A stretch of 12,384 nucleotides of DNA from an uncultured Rhodospirillaceae bacterium. Lineage in GTDB: Bacteria; Pseudomonadota; Alphaproteobacteria; RF32; CAG-239. The position numbers and the translations under genes are program-made. The notes beneath the pieces are model-generated. The model did no database searches and had not been told where the DNA came from. It saw only the letters and a list, made by a program, of their open reading frames with translations. How positions within the stretch are numbered: the stretch's first letter is position 1; every line of letters begins with the position of its first letter. Positions 7,541-12,384 of this stretch are shown piece by piece. Location of the stretch: assembly GCA_900313155.1 (NCBI GenBank), contig OMQE01000141.1, forward strand, positions 1 through 12,384, in the 5' to 3' direction.

Positions 7541-9491
7541 TCAAAAATTACAACAAATGGCAAGTGCCGTAAGGGTATTAAGTGCCGAAGCCATTGAAAA
7601 AGCTAATTCCGGTCATCCGGGAATGCCGCTAGGTATGGCAGATGTGGCAACGGTTTTGTTTGGCAAATATATCAGACTCAATCCTGATGCACCGCGGTGG
7701 TTCAATCGTGATCGGTTCGTGCTTTCGGCCGGACATGGTTCAATGTTGCTATATGCGTTGTTTTATCTTCTCGGGTATCAGGACATTTCTATTGAAGATA
7801 TTAAAAATTTTCGCCAACTGGGCGCCAAAACGGCCGGACATCCGGAATATGGTCATTTAGGCGGGATTGATATGACAACCGGTCCTTTGGGACAGGGAAT
7901 TTCGTCGGCTGTCGGTATGGCTTTGGCAGAGCGAGAAATCAATGCCAAGTGGGGTGATGATTTATGCAACCACTACACTTATGTCATTTGTGGTGATGGT
8001 TGCTTGATGGAAGGGATTTCAGAAGAAGCAATTTCGTTAGCCGGTTTGTGGAAGTTGAATAAATTGATTGTGCTTTGGGATAACAACAACATTACAATTG
8101 ACGGCACGGTTGATAAGTCTAACGCCACTGACCAAATAGCACGTTTTCAAGCCGTTGGATGGAACACCATCAGTATTAACGGGCATAACTATGATGAAAT
8201 TTCGGCGGCCATAGAGCAAGCGCAACATTCGGATAAGCCGACGCTTATTGCTTGTAAAACGACGATTGGTTTCGGGGCGCCGCATAAACAAGGAACATCA
8301 AAAGTGCATGGCGCACCATTGGGCGCAGAAGAATTGTCTTTACTTAAAGAAGGCTTGGGTTGGACATCCGAACCTTTTGAGGTGCCGGCAGAAATTATGG
8401 CTTCGTGGCGGGCGGCCGGTCAGAAAACAGCGGCCGAATATCAAAATTGGCAGCAAAAGGCTGAAAAAGATAATAAATTTTTAGCGTTTATCCATAATGA
8501 GCTACCGGAAAATTGGGAGAAGGCTCTTGATGAATTGAAGATCAAAGCAATCAAGGAACAAATCAAGGTGGCAACACGCAAAGCATCGCAAATGTGTTTG
8601 GAAAATTTGGTGCAATATGTTCCGCAGATGGTGGGAGGTTCTGCTGATTTGGCGGCCTCTAATTTGACCTTTGTTGAAGGGATGAAAACAATAACAGCGG
8701 CAGATTATGCCGGTAACAACGTGATGTATGGCATAAGGGAACACGCCATGGGGGCGATTATGAACGGCATGGCTTTGCATGGTGGTGTTATTCCTTATGG
8801 CGGAACGTTTTTCGTATTTTCAGATTATATGCGACCGGCAATGCGGTTGGCGGCATTGATGGGTTTACGGGTGATTTATGTGTTGACACATGATTCAATC
8901 GGCGTAGGCGAAGATGGACCGACACATCAGCCGATTGAGCATTTGGCGGCGTATCGGGCAATGCCTAATATCAATGTTTATCGTCCTTGTGATGTGGTCG
9001 AAACAGCCGAGGCTTGGCAATTGGCAACCAAAGATGAGCATACGCCGAGTATTTTGGCACTGTCTCGCCAAAGTGTGCCGACTTTGCGCATGGATTCTAC
9101 TGAAAATAAAACAGCCAAAGGCGGATATATTATTTCAGCTTCCGAGGGGGTGGCAAGGGCAACTCTGATTGCAACCGGAACTGAAGTATCAATGGCCGTG
9201 GCGGCGCAAAAGCAATTGAAAAATTTGGGCATAGAGGTCAATGTTGTATCTATGCCGTGTCAAGAACTGTTTAACAAACAATCGGTAGAATATAAACAGT
9301 CGGTGTTGGGAAATACGCCGCGGATTGCCATTGAAGCAGGTTCGACATTTGGTTGGGAGCGCTACGTTGGTGACAATGGAGCAATATTAGGGATTGATTC
9401 ATTCGGTGCTTCCGGCAAAGGTGATGAAGTTTATGAACATTTTGACTTAACTATTGATAAGGTTGTCGAAACAGTCAAGAAGTTTTTGTAA
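7527..9491 (+). CDS. tkt: Transketolase
   Basis: Thiamine-diphosphate enzyme of the non-oxidative pentose phosphate pathway that moves two-carbon ketol units between sugar phosphates in the cytosol. It is full length at 654 residues. Visible landmarks are SGHPG (28-32, His30), SAGHGS (67-72), the TPP/Mg motif from GDG (156-158) to N186-N188, RFQAVGW (206-212), GGSADL (370-375), GIREHA (402-407, with Glu405 as the conserved cofactor-activating Glu), THDS (454-457) and DGPTHQP (463-469). I place the start at ATG 7527, with AAGGAG at 7515-7520 and 6 nt spacing. The frame stays open upstream to a GTG at 7470, but that stretch lies inside the methyltransferase gene and lacks the family's N-terminus. 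The 14-nt overlap implies co-transcription and perhaps coupled translation. A strong terminator follows. Confidence 0.97.
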   Translation: MSLNNQKLQQMASAVRVLSAEAIEKANSGHPGMPLGMADVATVLFGKYIRLNPDAPRWFNRDRFVLSAGHGSMLLYALFYLLGYQDISIEDIKNFRQLGAKTAGHPEYGHLGGIDMTTGPLGQGISSAVGMALAEREINAKWGDDLCNHYTYVICGDGCLMEGISEEAISLAGLWKLNKLIVLWDNNNITIDGTVDKSNATDQIARFQAVGWNTISINGHNYDEISAAIEQAQHSDKPTLIACKTTIGFGAPHKQGTSKVHGAPLGAEELSLLKEGLGWTSEPFEVPAEIMASWRAAGQKTAAEYQNWQQKAEKDNKFLAFIHNELPENWEKALDELKIKAIKEQIKVATRKASQMCLENLVQYVPQMVGGSADLAASNLTFVEGMKTITAADYAGNNVMYGIREHAMGAIMNGMALHGGVIPYGGTFFVFSDYMRPAMRLAALMGLRVIYVLTHDSIGVGEDGPTHQPIEHLAAYRAMPNINVYRPCDVVETAEAWQLATKDEHTPSILALSRQSVPTLRMDSTENKTAKGGYIISASEGVARATLIATGTEVSMAVAAQKQLKNLGIEVNVVSMPCQELFNKQSVEYKQSVLGNTPRIAIEAGSTFGWERYVGDNGAILGIDSFGASGKGDEVYEHFDLTIDKVVETVKKFL

Positions 9492-9509
9492 TTTCTATAT
9501 TATAAAAAC

Positions 9510-9540
9510 AAGGCCTATATGTGCAATATAGGCCTTTCTT
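9510..9540. terminator. Bidirectional intrinsic terminator between convergent genes
   Basis: A perfect 11-bp inverted repeat: AAGGCCTATAT (9510-9520), loop GTGCA, and ATATAGGCCTT (9526-9536). T-rich sequence follows on the plus strand, and an A-run (9504-9508) precedes it, giving a T-run on the minus strand. It lies 18 nt past the transketolase stop and 14 nt beyond the end of the convergent membrane-protein gene, so it can end both transcripts. Confidence 0.85.
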
Positions 9541-9554
9541 ATGCGTTTGTTTGA

Positions 9555-9917
9555 CTAATGTTTTTTATAGCGCAAATAATCATCAAGTTCGCGGGCAAAA
9601 GCATAGTCCCAAGCATATAAAATGACAAAGGTTAATGCCGTTGACAAGGCAATAACAAACATATGCCCCACAGAACTTGTGATGGTTGCCCACCAATTGA
9701 TACGTTTAGAGTTCGGATAATACACATGCTTAAATAATAAAGCATATGCCAAACCAATGCCGGCTATAATAGCGTATGGTATCCAAGCAGAAGTGAAAAT
9801 CAACTTAACAACTTGTGGTGAGTATGTAAATTTGTAGTATGCGGCAAACAGAATGCCAAAGATAACCGTTGGATTCATCACAACAGTCCGAACGAAAAAA
9901 GATATTAAACCAGCCAT
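9555..9917 (-). CDS. Small three-helix membrane protein, unknown function
   Basis: A 120-residue protein that I do not recognise. It has three likely membrane helices (about 14-30, 44-63 and 80-104). Between the last two lies a polar loop with a K-H-x-Y-Y-P stretch (63-68) and two Trp (75-76). The C-terminal tail is charged (DYAFARELDDYLRYKKH). There is no signal peptide cleavage site and no known motif. It is very likely a real gene: AAGGAG lies exactly 7 nt before the ATG, as for glmM and the barrel gene here, and a terminator follows. It starts 48 nt after glmM on the same strand, so it is probably the last gene of that transcript. A link to cell-wall precursor supply is only suggested by this position. 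Confidence 0.75.
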   Translation of the reverse strand: MAGLISFFVRTVVMNPTVIFGILFAAYYKFTYSPQVVKLIFTSAWIPYAIIAGIGLAYALLFKHVYYPNSKRINWWATITSSVGHMFVIALSTALTFVILYAWDYAFARELDDYLRYKKH

Positions 9918-9965
9918 ATTATTTCTCCTTTGATTGTAACTTATCTTAAGGCGGTAAATAAAACT

Positions 9966-11312
9966 TTAATCAGGTGAAATTTTATTGATGCAGTCAATAA
10001 TTTCGGTCGCACACTTTTGTGCCAAACTTTCATCTTCGTCTTCTACTTTGAGACGAATAACCGGTTCAGTTCCAGACTTGCGAACCAGAACGGTACCATG
10101 CCCTTCAAGATTATGTTGAACTTTTTTAATAATTTCTTGCACATCTGTTGCCGACATAATTTTTTCGATAATGTTTTTATCGGCAAAGCGCAAGTTATGT
10201 GAAGATGACGGAAATGGCTTGAATATCGGAAAAATTGTGCTAACTTTTCTTCCATCTTCCTTAATGGCAAGTGATAAAATTACTGCGGCAATCAAGGCAT
10301 CGCCGGTTAAAGAATAGTCGCTTAAAACCATGTGGCCGGATTCTTCACCGCCTAAATTGCATCCGGATTGTTGCATTTTGGCAATAACGTGACGTTCACC
10401 AACCGGAGTAGCGTAAAATTCCAATCCGAGAGAACGGATATATTTGCCCAATCCGAGGTTGGAATAAATTGTAGCCACAACGCCGTTGCCTTTAAGTAAT
10501 TGATGCTTCTGTAAATATGTGGCGAGAAAGGCAATAATTTGGTCGCCGTTCATGCGGTTGCCGTTTTCGTCAGATAAAATGATGCGATCACCGTCACCAT
10601 CTACGGCAATACCAAAGTCGTAACAATTTTCTTTAACAGACTTGCTTAAATTTTCGGTGTGTTGAGAGCCGCAGTTTTCGTTGATGTTATAACCGTTCGG
10701 CTGGTCGGAAAGGCTGATAATTTCGGCGCCCAGATGTTTAAACACGGGAGCTAAAATGTATGAAAATGCACCATTGGCAGCATCTAAAACAATTTTCAGA
10801 CCTTTCAACGCATTGGCAGGCGCTATGGCCGATATGGTTTGCAGATAATTATTCAAACCTGCCGCAACCGGTGTAACTGTGCCGATTTTTTCCTGATTAT
10901 CTTGATTATCGGGAGATTGTATGGCTCTTTCCAGTTCATCGGTTTGCGAATCGGAAAATTTATCACCGGTTGAGGTAATCAATTTGAGGCCGTTGTCCTG
11001 ATAAGGATTGTGTGAGGCCGTAATCATAATACTCATATCCACATTAAGTTGAGGCGTTAAGGTGGTGCAAAGAGGTGTTGGTATAATTCCTAAATCTAAA
11101 ACGTTGACACCATGAGCGGTAAAACCGGCAGAAAGGGCACTTTGCAACATTGTGCCGGAAATGCGAGTATCTCGCGCAATAGCCACGCATTTTTTGTTGG
11201 TGCATATTTTTTGAGCTAAAACTGTTGCTAATTTCAGACAAAAATCTACATTAAGAGGGAAGTGTCCTGCAATACCGCGGATGCCGTCGGTGCCAAAAAG
11301 TTTGTCTGCCAT
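9966..11312 (-). CDS. glmM: Phosphoglucosamine mutase GlmM
   Basis: Converts glucosamine-6-phosphate to glucosamine-1-phosphate, the step that feeds UDP-GlcNAc synthesis for peptidoglycan and lipid A, in the cytoplasm. The 448-residue length is typical of GlmM. Motifs in order are GTDGIRG (7-13), the phosphoserine loop TASHNP (98-103, Ser100 being the residue that carries phosphate), the metal loop DGDGDR (238-243), the sugar-binding GEESGH (322-327) and the phosphate-binding RKSGTEPVIR (411-420). The opening KLFGTDGIRG and the 448-residue length separate it from phosphoglucomutase/phosphomannomutase relatives. The ATG at 11312 has AAGGAG 7 nt upstream. The preceding barrel gene has its own terminator only 26 nt before this start, so glmM needs either a short internal promoter or read-through. 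Fos, glmU or ftsH-type neighbours are absent here. Confidence 0.97.
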   Translation of the reverse strand: MADKLFGTDGIRGIAGHFPLNVDFCLKLATVLAQKICTNKKCVAIARDTRISGTMLQSALSAGFTAHGVNVLDLGIIPTPLCTTLTPQLNVDMSIMITASHNPYQDNGLKLITSTGDKFSDSQTDELERAIQSPDNQDNQEKIGTVTPVAAGLNNYLQTISAIAPANALKGLKIVLDAANGAFSYILAPVFKHLGAEIISLSDQPNGYNINENCGSQHTENLSKSVKENCYDFGIAVDGDGDRIILSDENGNRMNGDQIIAFLATYLQKHQLLKGNGVVATIYSNLGLGKYIRSLGLEFYATPVGERHVIAKMQQSGCNLGGEESGHMVLSDYSLTGDALIAAVILSLAIKEDGRKVSTIFPIFKPFPSSSHNLRFADKNIIEKIMSATDVQEIIKKVQHNLEGHGTVLVRKSGTEPVIRLKVEDEDESLAQKCATEIIDCINKISPD

Positions 11313-11337
11313 ATTTTTTCTCCTTGCTGATTATGAT

Positions 11338-11366
11338 AAAAAAAGCCGCTAAACAAATAGCGGCTT
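11338..11366 (-). terminator. Intrinsic terminator of the outer-membrane barrel gene
   Basis: An 8-bp perfect stem, AGCCGCTA (11344-11351) and TAGCGGCT (11358-11365), around the 6-nt loop AACAAA. One further A-T pair extends it. Read on the minus strand, it is followed directly by seven T (11344-11338). It lies 19 nt after the barrel gene stop and just ahead of glmM. Confidence 0.85.
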
Positions 11367-11384
11367 GTTGAATGATAGAATAAT

Positions 11385-12017
11385 TTAGAATACGTAACGG
11401 ATACCGCCGTAAACTTCTTGAGCGGTGATGTCGTTCTTTTCACCACCCGTATAACCTTTAATATGGCCCATGTCATAATAGCGATAGCCGGCATCTACGT
11501 TGAAACGGTTGGTTACTTTAATGCTCAAACCGCCACCGACAGACCAAGTAAAGTTGGTTTTATTGCTACGCCAAGAGGTGAGAGTTGCCGACCCCATATA
11601 GTCACGACCATTCAACTTTAACTTGGTATAGCCGATACCGGCACCAACATAAGGGGTGAACCAGCTGTACGGTGCCAAGTCAATATAGCCATTCAGCATA
11701 TAAGACTGAGATTTGAATGTGTAATGTTCATTAAATGAACCTTGTGTTTTGTTATATTTGTTTTTAGCACGCCAAACATATTCCAATTCACCACGGAAAT
11801 AGTTATAACGGTAACCGAGAGCGCCGCTCATCATGAACTTGTTTTTATTAAAATCGTTCAAAGAGTTACCATTGCCACCATGGTTTGAACCTTCAAATTT
11901 GTGCTTAACAACGCCGCCGCGAGCAGCCAAGTATAAGCCGTTGCAGTCTGCCATAGCTTGGCTGGCGGCCACCATACCAATAGCCAAAGCAGATGCGGAT
12001 AATAACAATTTATTCAT
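11385..12017 (-). CDS. Outer-membrane beta-barrel protein (OmpX/Opa-like porin family)
   Basis: A 210-residue exported protein. Residues 1-23 form a signal peptide (basic start, hydrophobic core, A-M-A before D24). The mature part, about 187 residues, alternates polar and aromatic residues in beta-strand fashion, for example ALGYRYNYFRGELEY (66-80), WFTPYVGAGIGYTKL (119-133), WSVGGGLSI (158-166) and FNVDAGYRYYD (172-182). It ends in GGIRYVF with a terminal Phe, the signal recognised by the BAM complex. This size suits an eight-stranded barrel. Ligand and role cannot be told; many such proteins in alphaproteobacteria are abundant surface or opacity proteins. A single Cys (25) lies just after the cleavage site. 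AAGGAG is 7 nt before the ATG, and a strong terminator follows, so it is probably transcribed alone. It diverges from rnpB. Confidence 0.88.
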   Translation of the reverse strand: MNKLLLSASALAIGMVAASQAMADCNGLYLAARGGVVKHKFEGSNHGGNGNSLNDFNKNKFMMSGALGYRYNYFRGELEYVWRAKNKYNKTQGSFNEHYTFKSQSYMLNGYIDLAPYSWFTPYVGAGIGYTKLKLNGRDYMGSATLTSWRSNKTNFTWSVGGGLSIKVTNRFNVDAGYRYYDMGHIKGYTGGEKNDITAQEVYGGIRYVF

Positions 12018-12049
12018 ACGTATGCTCCTTTTCTTGTTGTACTTTCGTT

Positions 12050-12078
12050 GTTATACCCACAGTTTTAGCCGGAAAAAC
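12050..12078 (-). promoter_or_regulatory. Candidate promoter of the barrel gene
   Basis: On the minus strand, TATAAC (12055-12050) makes a fair -10 box, about 32 nt before the ATG. A T-rich segment near 12072-12078 would be the -35 but matches consensus poorly. The site falls in the 130-bp gap between the barrel gene and rnpB, where a minus-strand promoter is expected. Low confidence. Confidence 0.25.
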
Positions 12079-12118
12079 TTAATATTTAATTAAAAGTGGT
12101 GAAAATACTTAAAAATCG

Positions 12119-12147
12119 TTGATTTTCTATCAAAATAAGATTAGTTT
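12119..12147 (+). promoter_or_regulatory. Candidate rnpB promoter
   Basis: TTGATT (12119-12124) and TAGTTT (12142-12147), spaced 17 bp, would start transcription near 12153, where the RNase P RNA sequence begins. The -35 is good; the -10 matches only three of six bases. A small inverted repeat (AAAATC/GATTTT, 12112-12117 and 12121-12126) overlaps the -35. Confidence 0.35.
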
Positions 12148-12150
12148 ATG

Positions 12151-12384
12151 TGCAAGGCAGCCGGATAGCTGCGTTGTGGCAGATAAGAGCCAACAATGAG
12201 GAAAGTCCGGGCTTCACGGAAACAAGATACCGGATAACGTCCGGCTGGAGAAATCCAAGGGATAGTGCCGCAGAAAATTACCGCCGCGATTGAATTGCGG
12301 TAAGGTTGAAAAGGCGAGGTAAGAGCTCACCGCATAGGCAGTAATGTTTATGGCAAGGTAAACCCTATCTGATGTAAGACCAAA
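12151..12384 (+). ncRNA. rnpB: RNase P RNA (class A), 3' end cut by window edge
   Basis: Catalytic RNA of RNase P, which trims the 5' leader of pre-tRNAs. The universal 5' core GAGGAAAGTCCGGGC is at 12198-12212, preceded by a P3-like hairpin (TTGTGGC to GCCAACAA, about 12173-12196). A P8-like stem, CCGGA/TCCGG, is at 12230-12244. Right after it comes a P9-like stem, TGGA/TCCA, capped by a GAAA tetraloop. Then follow the conserved AGTGCCGCAGAAA-type segment, a P12-like hairpin (CCGC/GCGG), GAGGTAAGAGCTCACCGC (P11-P13 region) and GGCAAGGTAAACCC. The order matches E. coli RNase P RNA. The window ends at GACCAAA, so roughly the last third (P15-P18 and the 3' strands of P1, P2 and P4) lies outside. 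The exact 5' end is estimated from the promoter and could be several bases off. Confidence 0.93.

Noticed and set aside
11833..12093. 86-codon plus-strand open frame across the barrel gene start
   Set aside because: Antisense to a clear signal peptide and barrel, and it would run over that gene's promoter.
12018..12150. Possible riboswitch or small RNA between the barrel gene and rnpB
   Set aside because: Only A/T-rich DNA, weak promoter-like boxes and one 6-bp inverted repeat are visible; no conserved RNA fold.
1..12384. Mobile element, prophage, CRISPR or defence locus
   Set aside because: No transposase, integrase, terminal repeats, spacer arrays or toxin-antitoxin pair seen; codon use looks uniform by eye.

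Overview
The window is ordinary chromosomal DNA from a Gram-negative bacterium. It carries eight complete protein genes, one protein gene cut by the left edge, and one RNA gene cut by the right edge. An outer-membrane beta-barrel protein, a BamB-type lipoprotein and phosphoglucosamine mutase all point to an envelope with an outer membrane. The sequence is AT-rich by eye, and Shine-Dalgarno sites are clear (AAGGAG about 7 nt before several starts). An alphaproteobacterium is the best guess. It rests mainly on the NK-x-E form of the first Der G4 motif, which I recall as common in alphaproteobacterial Der; a low-GC host-associated lineage is possible. This placement is inference, because nothing could be searched.

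Left block (1-4571, minus strand). Reading leftward from 4571 come a four-helix membrane protein of unknown function, a likely terminator, and then the cluster yfgM-like, bamB, der. The same three-gene order is known from E. coli and other proteobacteria. It joins an inner-membrane TPR chaperone-like protein, an outer-membrane assembly lipoprotein and a ribosome-assembly GTPase. The der gene starts at a TTG whose ribosome binding site overlaps the bamB stop codon, and its last part lies beyond position 1.

Middle block (4712-9491, plus strand). A compact run of three genes encodes a 7-helix PAS-GGDEF diguanylate cyclase, a TrmA/RlmC/RlmD-type m5U RNA methyltransferase with an iron-sulfur motif, and transketolase. 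The gap between the first two is 6 nt and the last two overlap by 14 nt, so one transcript is likely. A perfect 11-bp stem terminator follows and lies between convergent genes.

Right block (9555-12384). On the minus strand are an outer-membrane beta-barrel gene with its own terminator, then glmM, then a small three-helix membrane protein. Diverging from the barrel gene on the plus strand is the start of rnpB (RNase P RNA), cut off at the right edge.

The content is mostly housekeeping: translation and ribosome maturation, RNA modification and processing, pentose-phosphate and amino-sugar metabolism, and envelope assembly. I see no mobile element, CRISPR array, tRNA or obvious defence system. 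The less explained parts are the 394-residue membrane protein with two TM-pair/soluble-domain units, the 120-residue membrane protein beside glmM, and the linkage of a c-di-GMP synthase to transketolase. No stretch longer than about 140 bases lacks a gene.
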